Source: JBLHKE01 sp047619485
GTDB lineage: Bacteria; Verrucomicrobiota; Verrucomicrobiia; Verrucomicrobiales; DEV007
DNA length: 13,948 bases
Reading direction: 5' to 3'
Assembly: GCA_047619485.1 (NCBI GenBank)
Contig: JBLHKE010000116.1
Span: forward strand, 1-13,948
Shown here: one piece after another, positions 1 to 7,272 of the stretch
How positions within the stretch are numbered: the first letter of the stretch is position 1
Layout of the letters: each line of letters starts with the position of its first letter
The notes under the pieces: generated by a model
Database searches by the model: none
What the model was told of the DNA's origin: nothing
The model's input: only the letters and a program-made list of their open reading frames with translations
Translations under genes and position numbers: made by a program

Positions 1-1
1 G

Positions 2-76
2 GACACCCTGAAGACGGCGCACGGCGCGGGCAGGAACGTGCTGATCCATTGCGCGGCTGGCGTCGGACGATCCCGG
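2..76 (+). pseudogene. Protein-tyrosine/dual-specificity phosphatase, 3' part lost at a mobile-element end
   Basis: Reading from base 2, the frame gives about 25 residues containing HCAAGVGRS, which matches the HC-X5-R-S/T P-loop of class I Cys-based protein phosphatases (Cys nucleophile, Arg for phosphate binding). The start lies outside the window. After the Ser-Arg at about 76 the phosphatase-like sequence stops. The frame runs on to 262 through a mobile-element end and antisense transposase sequence and carries nothing phosphatase-like. In this family a helix and roughly 30 or more further residues normally follow the P-loop, so the product would be truncated. The catalytic signature is clear, but the exact subfamily cannot be told from so short a piece. 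Confidence 0.6.
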
Positions 77-100
77 TGTAATCAATTTTCCGGACACTAC
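77..100. repeat. Probable terminal end of an insertion sequence
   Basis: The segment begins TGTAATCAATTTTCC and continues GGACACTAC. It sits exactly where phosphatase coding sequence stops and where the antisense transposase remnant begins. Read on the - strand it ends in TGTCCGGAAAATTGATTACA, which has the look of an IS terminus (TGT...ACA). I found no matching inverted copy near 600-660, so the other end seems deleted. Assignment as an IS end is inference from position and shape. Confidence 0.45.
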
Positions 101-600
101 AGCGTCGAGCGATCGTGGATCAGGTACCGGCACCCGCGTAGGATACCGTCATCTGTTAGGTTGCGTGCAATCTGCTTCATCGACAGCCCGTCCGGCTCCG
201 GCACGAACCCGGCGATGTTCACCTTCCAGATCGAGAGCTGGATCACAAACAGGACGTGGTAGCGGACCAGCCCGCGCAGCGTCCACACCTCACCGTGAAG
301 AAGTCGGTGGCGCCCAGCACGTCCCAGTGCATCCTCAGAAACTCCGCCCAAGTTGTCATCCGCTCACGTTCCGGAGCTGGCTCCATTCCCGCCAGTTTCA
401 GGATATCGCCGATGCTTCATCTCCCGATGTCGTGCCCGAGATTGGCCAGCGCTCCCCTGATCCTCGTGTAACCCCATCCTCCGTTCTCCTCGGCCATCCT
501 AATCACGAGTTGGCGGAGTTGCTCTGCGGTCGGCGGCCGGCCGATTTTGCGCCGCTTGCCGCTCGAATCGTATTTCTTCGCGCTGAGCATGGTGATGGCG
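97..600 (-). pseudogene. Decayed integrase-core (DDE) transposase, truncated at both ends
   Basis: The - strand encodes LSAKKYDSSGKRRKIGRPPT, then WGYTRIRGALANLGHDIGR, then (after a stop) IGDILKLAGMEPAPERER, then TDFF, and finally RYLIHDR. This is the order of the HTH and rve core of integrase-type transposases common in Planctomycetes and Verrucomicrobia. The first two catalytic acids are visible as TDFF and IHDR. The third (Glu) and the C-terminus are missing, as is the N-terminus ahead of the LSAKKYD motif. An in-frame TGA lies at 417-419 and one base is missing near 289. The frame ends at a TAG at 97-99, right against the IS end. It cannot make an active enzyme and must be an old remnant. 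The family call is from remembered motifs; an ISfinder search would settle it. Confidence 0.75.
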
Positions 601-644
601 CCCGGTCTTTGATTCGTTGAGCCGAACGGAGGGATGATCACTGA

Positions 645-2447
645 TCACCTATTCACTTTGCGATAGAGAAAGGCGTCCGACGTGAGCAAGCATGTCAACA
701 AGGCCTTCATGCTACCACCGCTATCGCGATAGGCTTTGTAAGCGTCCTGAAGGATCGGCGCGTCATTGATGGTCTCATTACGTCCCATCCAGTAGCGAAA
801 AACATGGCGTACAAACACCTGGTTCACCCGTTCACTGGCAGCGAGCCTTTTAATCATCTCCATGGGATTCTGCACGGGACCATCTAAAGCGGGGTCGCCG
901 CTGAGAGTGATCTCGCCGCTGGTATCGACCGGTTTTCCCTGGTCCTTGTCACGAACAAGTCCCAGTTGATTATACATTTCAAATGGCAGGCCGAGCGGGT
1001 CTATTTTCTGAAGATAGCGCCAGAATTCATTTTCGCGGGTGACCCGCATGCGGTGACGCAGGGTTGATTGAGGCTCATCTGGCAACACGGCATTAACAGT
1101 GATTGGAATGTCTGGCACGGCATCACCCAAGAGCCGTTCCCGGATCCAGCGCCCGCGCAGGATGGCATGATTGTCCATCGCATCCGAGTGAGAGACCAGC
1201 CAAGTGGGGTGAGTGAGAATGCCGAGGCGCTCGTTTGGGTTGACCGTGGTTATGGCCTTTAAGGAATTGATGGCAGGCGGGTCTTTCCCCCTGTCGAACT
1301 GGGACTGGCGCACAAAGATCGGCTTGGCGGGATTCGGAAAAATATGATGGAGCATGTTCTGGTCGTAAATTTCCCTCTTCGCTCTTTCGATCATTTGTCT
1401 GTTGTCTTTAGTGGGCGCAATCTCCTCGTATTCCTTGAAGGGAATATTTTTTTTGCCCCTGACCATAAAGTAAGCAATATCGGTTTGGAACAAGATGCCA
1501 TGCCTGAAATTCTGCCCGGACGTGTAGGGCTGATAGATCACACGGTCGGTGGTCAACAATTCCTTCAATACATTTTTATCTTCATGCAAGATCAATTCAA
1601 CCAGGCGGTCTGTATTGGCGATCATGCTATTCATCGCTGCGTAGTACGAACCAAAGTGACCTTCGTCTCGTTCGAGTTCCTTTTGATCCTTGCAGACACT
1701 GGCGGCGCGATCGTAGTCAAAATATTCCCTGAAGAACTGGAGGACGCGGGGTTTTCTGATGCTGTCATCATCCAGAATTCGGGTGACCTCCCGTCTGACG
1801 TCTTCGCGTGTCTCTAGTTGTCCCTCGGACAGTGCCGTTCTCAGATGATCGGTCTCCGGCCGTATATACGAGAAGGCCGCGTTGATGGCGAGCAGGAGCT
1901 CCTGTGCTTGCAGCATCACACCTCCATCCTCATCGGGATTCCCGGTTTCACATAGTTCCAGGCGAAAGATAACGTCGCGGTCTAGGAAGATCGGCGTCAA
2001 ACCCAAGAATACCCCGTCTTCTTTCCCGAGCTGATTGATCGACTTATTGACGATTTCCAAGTAAATCGCGGTCTCTTCTGCATTGGGTGGGCGCAGCGTC
2101 AGGGCTTCAAACAGAAAATAAATGACTGCTTTAAGGCGTTCGTCGCTAAGCCCAGGTGTATTCATCAGCTCATACACGGGCGTCAAAGGTCGTTTGATTT
2201 CTTTGCCATAGAAAATGATATGCAGACCTCTATATTGTGGAGGTATTCGATTCATATCGAATGGCGAATCGGTAAACTGGTAGGGCTCCGCGGCGGGACC
2301 GTAGGCCATGAATCGCAATATCGTTTCTGCGATGCCAGCAATCAGCATCACCTCGGAGCAGTTGACTGAGTAAAGGTTGGCGTAATTGCGCAAGCCATGG
2401 TCGTTGATCATCGTCAGCTTAGACTGAAAACCGCTTACGCCTGGCAA
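645..2447 (-). pseudogene. C-terminal fragment: DUF1595-DUF1592-DUF1588-DUF1585
   Basis: This is a long open frame (600 codons if TTG at 2447 is used, but it is really the tail of the gene above). Rough positions in the frame: DUF1595 about 100-165 (LKAVIYFLFEALTLRPPNAEE), DUF1592 about 185-305 (AFSYIRPETD, EVTRILDDDSIRKPRVLQFF), DUF1588 about 403-500 (RLGILTHPTWLVSHS, RGRWIRERLLG, DPLGLPFEMY), DUF1585 about 525-597 (MIKRLAASERVNQVFVRHV, LLTSDAFLYRK). At 1011-1025 the expected CxxCH just before DPLG reads FWRYL, so no covalent haem can attach there. The frame is otherwise free of stops. Either it was broken recently or the upstream frameshift is a sequencing error. Confidence 0.85.
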
Positions 2448-2824
2448 CTTCCAATATAGCGATCCAAACCGAAATAGACTTTGATCTCACCTTCTAGGTT
2501 TGCCGGGATATGATCGCCGTGTGTCCACACTCCTGGGCGACTTGGATCATATTTCCGCTTTGGGGTAATGAGATCATTCAGGCGGACAAGATGCTCCTGG
2601 GGATGGATGCGCCAGATGCGTGCCGGTGTGGATGCGGGCTCAAGATTTTTATGCTCGGTGCCAAAAAGAAGATCGTGATCAAGATGATTTCCCTTGCTCG
2701 GGCGCAGGTGATAGCTGTAGCCACCCTCATTTTTCAAGGCCTTGGTCAGTCCATCCGTAATCCAGGTGGAAATCTCTAGGCGCTCCAACAACTCCGGCTG
2801 GTTCCTTTTCCTCCTAGGCGGCAT
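2435..2824 (-). pseudogene. Middle fragment: GEMPP-like motif and DUF1587 region
   Basis: This open stretch begins at the Met of the family's MPP motif (MPPRRKRNQPELLERLEI), so the apparent start codon is only an internal Met exposed by the insertion upstream. It holds STPARIWRIHPQEHLVRLND, matching the R-L-x-R-x-E-Y type core of DUF1587. It stays in frame until about 2455, then runs to a stop at 2435-2437 after DRYIGSCQA. The neighbouring frame there reads WKLPGVSGFQSK, so one missing base near 2455 explains the break. Confidence 0.75.
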
Positions 2825-2826
2825 TT

Positions 2827-2834
2827 CCTTCAGG
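2827..2834. repeat. Target-site duplication, left copy (CCTTCAGG)
   Basis: Eight bases identical to 2989-2996. Before insertion the host gene had a single copy, encoding Leu-Lys-Glu just before MPP. Confidence 0.8.
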
Positions 2835-2988
2835 GCACCTCCGGAAACCTGCTGTGGAAATGGGGCGCAGAGAAATTTCCCGCTGGCGAGGCGATAAACG
2901 CTAAGCTATCTGGTGATAGTGGCGCTTTAGCAACGAAGACAGCGGGGATTTTATCAAGCTCCAGCCCGCATGAGATTTTCGGAGGTGC
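2835..2988. mobile_element. 154-bp MITE-like element with imperfect terminal inverted repeats
   Basis: The left end reads GCACCTCCGGAAACCTGC. The right end, read in reverse complement, is GCACCTCCGAAAATCTCATG. The first 9 bases are identical and 18 of the first 23 match. The element is flanked by CCTTCAGG on both sides (2827-2834 and 2989-2996). Because the flanks and ends share G/C bases, the boundaries could also be read as longer repeats (GGGCACC...) with a 4- to 6-bp duplication. It has no coding capacity and stops in the host frame. Removing the element plus one flank restores ...VALK-EMPPRRK..., the conserved motif of the host gene, which proves it is an insertion. It is probably mobilised in trans by an unidentified transposase; the family is not assigned. 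Confidence 0.85.
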
Positions 2989-2996
2989 CCTTCAGG
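2989..2996. repeat. Target-site duplication, right copy (CCTTCAGG)
   Basis: Pairs with 2827-2834. Eight bp would fit several IS families, but 4-6 bp remains possible because the repeat ends overlap the duplicated bases. Confidence 0.8.
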
Positions 2997-3226
2997 GCCA
3001 CCTGTTCCCAGACCCGTTTCCACAGGCTGGCATTTAATGCCGAAACCTCGCCGAGACTCTGTAGAGAGATATCTCCTTTCTTGGTCTCATCGTCATGACA
3101 ATCCAGGCAGTAATTTTCGAGAAAAGGCTTAACCAGTTCCATGCAGCTAGATTCGCCCGCCGGAGCTGACAGGGAGAGCAAACAGCCCAATAGAAACGCA
3201 CCATAGATCGATCTGTAGTTAGACAT
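2989..3226 (-). pseudogene. N-terminal fragment: signal peptide plus PSCyt1 haem domain
   Basis: MSNYRSIYGAFLLGCLLSLS is a typical export signal, followed by ENYCLDCHDDETKKGDISL, the haem-binding CxxCH of a planctomycete-type cytochrome c (PSCyt1). The true reading continues VWEQVALK and should go straight into EMPP. Instead it enters the inserted element and stops at a TGA (2954-2956) after about a dozen foreign residues. As it stands, only a roughly 90-residue exported cytochrome stub could be made. The upstream in-frame ATG at 3478 lies inside the DUF1552 gene and is not the start. Confidence 0.8.
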
Positions 3227-3227
3227 G

Positions 3228-4556
3228 TCAGGCCAACAGTTCTTCGATCGGGCCGAGCTTACTCTGATGGACAAGGGCCAAGTCTTTGCCCATATTGAAG
3301 CGGTCAACTGGCGCGCCCACACCATGAAGAAAGGTGGTGTAGAGGTCGTTGATCGGACGTTCATTGATGTGGGTGTATTGACCAGTTTTAAAACGTCCAC
3401 CGGCATTCCCGAGAAGCACAAAAGGCCAGTTAGAGCCGTCGGTATGCTGCTTGTCTCCATTATTGCTGGTATAGACAATTAGGGTGTTGTCCATCATCGA
3501 TCCCGAGCCTTCAGGAGTAGCTTCCAGGGCATTCATGACCTTGACCAACATCTCACAGTTGTACTGACGAATCTTTATCCAGATAGGATTGTCGGGTTGG
3601 TCAACATGACCGAGGCCGTGGCCGCTATCATTGATCCCCAATCCTTTCCAGGCGCCGAAATACTCGCCGCATCCTGAGCCGATCGTTAAGACGTTGGTCA
3701 GGTTAGTCTGTAGAGCCGCGATACCGATCTCCAATAGGGCATCATGCCAATCGGTCTCGAATTTTGGTGTGGTGTAGCGCTCATCGGGTTTCGGGGCGTA
3801 TTTTTTGAGCTGTTCCGACATCTTGGATAGTTGGTCACGCAATCCGTTCACATCCCGAAACCCGTTAACATACTTTGCGTAACGTTCACTTTCGCTCTGA
3901 GGCAATCCTTTCGCTTTGAGATTTGCCACACGCTCGACATCTAGCATGACATTTGAACGAGCCTGGTAGTGTTTCTTGATATTTCCATCGGCGATACTGC
4001 CGAAGAGCATCTGGTAGAGCATGTTGGGGTCGCAATGCATGAAGATCGGCTGATTCGGCCCTGAAGCAGTAAGATTGGCGACGGTTGGTCGCGCTTTCAT
4101 ATTCTCAATTGATTCCATGCCGATGCATAGTGGCGGGAGGATGGTCTGCGGCAGTGCCTGGCTGAGTGCATAGTCAATGGTTGCTCCTGCCGGAGGGACG
4201 CCTTGACTGCCTCGATAGCCGCCCAGGCCCCCGAAATAGGCGCTATGCCCGGGGCTCGTATGACGACCATGCAAACCTGTAATGATGTGCATCCTGTCCT
4301 TGTAGGGCTCCAATGCCTGCATGGGCTCAGTAAGGGTCACACCTTCGAGAGAACAGCTTTCATCGAGTCCCTTGGGGATACAGGTCAAGGGGTCAAACCC
4401 ATGGTTCTGTAAAAAGAAGATGATGCGTTTTGGACTGCCGGCTATTTTGTTGGGCGTATGGTCTGCTGCCTGGGCATTGTCTGGAAATAGACTTAGGCCA
4501 AGTGGCACACCGAGGCCGGCTGCCATTCCATGGAGCATTTCTCTGCGATTGATCAT
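3228..4556 (-). CDS. DUF1552 secreted protein, complete (442 aa)
   Basis: The N-terminus INRREMLHGMAAGLGVPLG has twin arginines followed by a hydrophobic stretch and NAQA, a probable Tat signal. The body has the hallmarks of DUF1552: PKRIIFFLQNHGFDPL near residue 43, an MHIITGLHGRHTSPGHSAYF block, PTVANLTASGPNQPIF, a SGCGEYFGAWKGLG segment and a late TLIVYTSNNGDKQHTDGSN block. The length is normal for the family. DUF1552 proteins are exported, of unproven function, and in PVC bacteria are regularly encoded next to DUF1592-type cytochrome proteins. Here the partner starts 1 nt after this stop, so the two were translationally coupled. The partner is now broken and this gene may be left without its job. 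No frameshift is seen in it. No Shine-Dalgarno is visible upstream of the ATG. Base composition is lower in GC than in the genes to its right. Confidence 0.93.
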   Translation of the reverse strand: MINRREMLHGMAAGLGVPLGLSLFPDNAQAADHTPNKIAGSPKRIIFFLQNHGFDPLTCIPKGLDESCSLEGVTLTEPMQALEPYKDRMHIITGLHGRHTSPGHSAYFGGLGGYRGSQGVPPAGATIDYALSQALPQTILPPLCIGMESIENMKARPTVANLTASGPNQPIFMHCDPNMLYQMLFGSIADGNIKKHYQARSNVMLDVERVANLKAKGLPQSESERYAKYVNGFRDVNGLRDQLSKMSEQLKKYAPKPDERYTTPKFETDWHDALLEIGIAALQTNLTNVLTIGSGCGEYFGAWKGLGINDSGHGLGHVDQPDNPIWIKIRQYNCEMLVKVMNALEATPEGSGSMMDNTLIVYTSNNGDKQHTDGSNWPFVLLGNAGGRFKTGQYTHINERPINDLYTTFLHGVGAPVDRFNMGKDLALVHQSKLGPIEELLA

Positions 4557-4615
4557 GATCTGGTTGCTAGGAAATTTGGATGATGCCTAGGTTGAGAGAA
4601 TCGCGTACCGAACGG

Positions 4616-6208
4616 CTACCAGTCGTCGGTGCGGAAGGGGCCGGCGGGCAGGCCGTCGCGGTTGTAGAGGTTGGCGCCGTCGGGGTTCATCTCGAAGGCG
4701 TAGCGGACAGCGACCGGTTCTTTCACCTCGGGGGAGGAGACGACGACGGCGTTGCCCTCGATCGTGGCATCGGCCCAGTGCCAGTTCTTGTCGGCGCCGG
4801 CGACGGCGAAGCGTTTGAGTTTGCCTTCCTTGTCCTCGCCGGCGGGGTTGCGGCCTTCCTTTTTGCCTACCATGAGGCCGGCTCCAACGTGTTCGAATTC
4901 GATCTGCGCCTTGCCGCCTTCAATCTTGATCGCCTTGAAGAGTGGCCCGGAGTAGGCCTGCCCCTTCTGGCCGTAGTCCTTGCCAAGCGACCAGCGCGCG
5001 AGGCGGTAGCCGACGTCGTACTTGTTTTTCGGGTGAATGTCGCCGGCCTCATTGAGCGGCACGGTGTCGATGATCACCGCCATGCCCGAGTTGGGAATGT
5101 TGAGCGACTTGGTCTGAGCCTCGCGCAGTTTGGCCCAGCCGTTGCCGCCTGCCGGGTTGTCGCTCGGCGCTTGGAAATTGGCGAGTTGCACCCAGTAGAA
5201 TGGGAAATCACCCTGTCCCCACTGCTTGCGCCAGCCGCCGACGAGCGCGCGCGTCTTGTCGTAGTAGGTCTCGCCCTCGTTGCCGTTGGACTCACCCTGG
5301 TACCAGAGTGCGCCCTTGATCGGGAATCCGGTGATCGGGTGAACCATGGCATTGTACATCCCGCTCCAGCCGCCGACTTGAGGCGAGGGGTTGGCGGGCG
5401 CTGGCGGGATCGTTTTGCCACTGACGAGGCTGGAGCGAGCCCTAGCGATCCAGCGCTCCGTCACGTTCAGGGAGTTTGCCAAGCCGTCGCGATACACTTT
5501 GTCCTTCGCGACGACGGCTTCGTAAGCGGGCTTCAGTTCCTCGACAAGAGCCATGCCTTGCGGCGCCGTCCACGGCTCGATCCTGGTGCCGCCCCAGTTG
5601 GTGCCGATGATGCCGATGGGCACGCCGGTCTTTTTCTGAACCTCGCGGGCGAAATAGAATCCGACCGCGGTGAATCCTGGCGCTGTCTGTGGCGAGCACA
5701 CCTGCCAAGGCGTCGCCGTCGGAGCCTCAGATTCCAGCTGGCCTGATTGGACCTTGTGGAAGCGGATCTGGCGGATCTTCGGCAGGTCTGCGGCCGCGAT
5801 GTCTTCATTTGCGCCGAGGCAGCCACCGAGGCTCATCTCCATGTTCGACTGGCCGGAGCAGACCCAGATATCGCCGACGATGATATTTTTCAGTATCAGG
5901 TTGTTGTTTCCGGTGATCGTGAGTTCGAGGTTTTCGCCTTCCTTCAAGGCGGGAAGTTTGACTGACCACTGTCCGTCCGCGCTTGCCTTGGCCGTGGCAT
6001 TCTTGCCAGCTAATGCGACGCTCACGTCCTCGCCGGGCTCTGCCCAACCCCAGACGTGAACCGGCAGGTCACGCTGCAACATCATGTGGTTGGTGAAGAT
6101 CTTCGGCAGGCGCACGTCGGCGGCGGCCGGGATGGCGCTGGCGATGCTCGCCGCGAGCAGCAGGAGCACGAATTTTTGGCGGCGGAAGGCGATGGAGTAC
6201 GTTTTCAT
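4616..6208 (-). CDS. Secreted sialate O-acetylesterase-like SGNH esterase (530 aa)
   Basis: It probably removes O-acetyl groups from sialic acid or acetylated polysaccharides outside the cytoplasm. Visible features: a signal peptide (MKTYSIAFRRQKFVLLLLAA, cleavage near AAA-DV), then an N-terminal beta region beginning FTNHMMLQRDLPVHVWGWAE. This is followed by the nucleophile block DIWVCSGQSNMEM (Ser about 121), the GTNWGGTRIEPW block, ALWYQGESN (about 300-308), and a catalytic-type DIHP (about 390-393). Start choice: the frame is open much further upstream to 6550, but that part is Arg-rich shadow of the next gene, and ATG 6208 begins the signal peptide. It follows the upstream gene by 23 nt, so it is the last gene of the - strand operon. 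No Shine-Dalgarno is visible. The acetyl substrate cannot be read from sequence; many members act on plant or algal glycans rather than sialic acid. Confidence 0.93.
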   Translation of the reverse strand: MKTYSIAFRRQKFVLLLLAASIASAIPAAADVRLPKIFTNHMMLQRDLPVHVWGWAEPGEDVSVALAGKNATAKASADGQWSVKLPALKEGENLELTITGNNNLILKNIIVGDIWVCSGQSNMEMSLGGCLGANEDIAAADLPKIRQIRFHKVQSGQLESEAPTATPWQVCSPQTAPGFTAVGFYFAREVQKKTGVPIGIIGTNWGGTRIEPWTAPQGMALVEELKPAYEAVVAKDKVYRDGLANSLNVTERWIARARSSLVSGKTIPPAPANPSPQVGGWSGMYNAMVHPITGFPIKGALWYQGESNGNEGETYYDKTRALVGGWRKQWGQGDFPFYWVQLANFQAPSDNPAGGNGWAKLREAQTKSLNIPNSGMAVIIDTVPLNEAGDIHPKNKYDVGYRLARWSLGKDYGQKGQAYSGPLFKAIKIEGGKAQIEFEHVGAGLMVGKKEGRNPAGEDKEGKLKRFAVAGADKNWHWADATIEGNAVVVSSPEVKEPVAVRYAFEMNPDGANLYNRDGLPAGPFRTDDW

Positions 6209-6231
6209 GATTGGAATGTTACTAGATCGGA

Positions 6232-7206
6232 CTATTTCTTTTCGTCTTCGGGAGAGGCCGCTTTGGCGGCCTTGCGGCCGGCTGGAGAGACCGGCCAGCG
6301 CCAGGTGTCGGCGAACTGCGCGCCGAGATCTTTGTGTGCGGCGATGCTGGCGGCGATGACGAAGTTGTCGACGGCGTCCTCCGTGGTCGCGGCGGCGGGG
6401 CGTTTGCCGACGGCGTGCCAGAGGCGCTTGACGAACTCGGCGCCGCCGTGGTCGCGGGCGAGGCGCAGGCAGAACGACGCGAACAGATCGGTGCCGTTGA
6501 GTCCGAGTGGGTTTTTTGGGGCGGCGTCGACCTTGAGGGTGTTCTCCCAAGTGTGCGATTTATCGGCCTCGTAGAGATCGACCAGCGACTCCATTATCTT
6601 GCGGAATTCCGGGCCACTCTTGTCGCGGAACGGCCCGAGTTTCGCCTTCGCTGCGTCAAGTGCCACCATGCGCATGAAGACCGCGTAGCCGGTGACGACC
6701 GAGCGGTCGCTCACCGGTTTCTTGTAGGCCAGTTGGGGCGAGTAGAACCAGAAATTGCGTCCGAATTCATACGGCGGAGCCTGGTCGATCGTCCCGCCGG
6801 TCTCGAAACCGCTGTAGAGCTGGACGAAGACTCCTGGGGTGAGCTCGATGCCGGTCGCGCCGAGGTAGCCGCAGGCCGCGCCGCAGGTCTCGTCGACCTC
6901 GGCGACGCTGAGCAGACCGTCAAGCTCCTTCATTTTCGCTGGCTTGCGTCCGGTCGACTCGTGGTAGAAGGCGTAGATCTTGTCGAAGGTGGTGCAGAGT
7001 TCGGCCATCAGTTTCGGGTCGAGATCCTCGCGTTTGGTGAGGAAGGCCATGTGTTTGCCGCGCCACGCGAATAGCTCGACCTTTTTTCCCTCGAAGGTGG
7101 TGTAGTCCACCGGGGCAGGTTTTGGTGACTCTGCTGCGTGGCTGACGGCAGGCGCGAAATGCGCGGCGACGGTCGCAAGGAGAAAGAGGCGGAGGTGCAT
7201 AATCAT
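6232..7206 (-). CDS. Secreted protein of unknown function, possible inactive metallopeptidase-like fold (324 aa)
   Basis: A signal peptide is clear (LRLFLLATVAAHFAPAVSHA, cleavage near residue 25). The mature part has a Cys-containing block DETCGAACGYLGATGIEL (about 105-122), then FVQLYSGFETGG and APPYEFGRNFWFYSPQ (about 143-157), and a basic/acidic tail ending in Lys. The layout (beta strands, then a helix carrying YEFGRNFW) resembles gluzincin-type peptidases such as HExxH proteins, but both zinc histidines would be Tyr146 and Arg150, so no zinc site is expected. I do not recognise a named family with certainty; PVC genomes carry such proteins under vague names. It lies between the dehydrogenase gene (66 nt upstream) and the esterase gene (23 nt downstream), on the same strand, so it is likely co-transcribed. 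A second in-frame Met lies two codons in; either start is possible. Confidence 0.75.
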   Translation of the reverse strand: MIMHLRLFLLATVAAHFAPAVSHAAESPKPAPVDYTTFEGKKVELFAWRGKHMAFLTKREDLDPKLMAELCTTFDKIYAFYHESTGRKPAKMKELDGLLSVAEVDETCGAACGYLGATGIELTPGVFVQLYSGFETGGTIDQAPPYEFGRNFWFYSPQLAYKKPVSDRSVVTGYAVFMRMVALDAAKAKLGPFRDKSGPEFRKIMESLVDLYEADKSHTWENTLKVDAAPKNPLGLNGTDLFASFCLRLARDHGGAEFVKRLWHAVGKRPAAATTEDAVDNFVIAASIAAHKDLGAQFADTWRWPVSPAGRKAAKAASPEDEKK

Positions 7207-7272
7207 ATTTGAAAGGTGGATAGTCGAAAGCTTACCCCTTTTAACGCGTAGAACGCCCTCAACTGGAGGAGT

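Larger units (their letters stand above)
645..3226 (-). pseudogene. PSCyt1-DUF1587-DUF1595-DUF1592-DUF1588-DUF1585 cytochrome-type protein, disrupted
   Basis: This is one gene in three pieces. It starts at ATG 3226-3224, one nucleotide after the stop of the DUF1552 gene (TGA-C-ATG). The product would have a signal peptide, a c-type haem motif CLDCH (about residues 40-44), a KEMPP motif, then DUF1587, DUF1595, DUF1592, DUF1588 and DUF1585 in the usual order. The intact length would be about 806 aa, normal for the family. Two events break it: a 154-bp inverted-repeat element with an 8-bp duplication (2827-2996), and one missing base near 2455. The second CxxCH expected in DUF1588 is replaced by FWRYL. 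Members of this family are exported proteins of PVC bacteria with unproven function, thought to be redox-linked and encoded beside DUF1552 proteins. Such pairing is seen here. Confidence is high for the identity and good for inactivation. Confidence 0.88.

Noticed and set aside
635..648. Tandem TGATCAC-TGATCAC as a target-site duplication of the IS remnant
   Set aside because: The two copies are directly adjacent with nothing between them, and no IS end lies there; it overlaps the stop of the DUF1592-type gene.
2510..2779. Small + strand open frames across the broken cytochrome gene
   Set aside because: They are shadows opposite recognisable domain sequence and have no start signal or family resemblance.
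4600..4622. Short hairpin over the esterase stop codon (GTAGCCG TT CGGTAC) as terminator
   Set aside because: The stem is about six pairs with a bulge and there is no U-tract after it.
4580..5746. A 388-codon + strand frame antisense to the esterase gene
   Set aside because: Same reason: Ala/Val/Arg-rich, no domain, and the opposite strand holds catalytic motifs of a known family.
6209..6550. N-terminal extension of the esterase frame up to 6550
   Set aside because: The extension is a run of Arg/Pro/Gln that overlaps the 3' part of the upstream gene in another frame; ATG 6208 begins a normal signal peptide.
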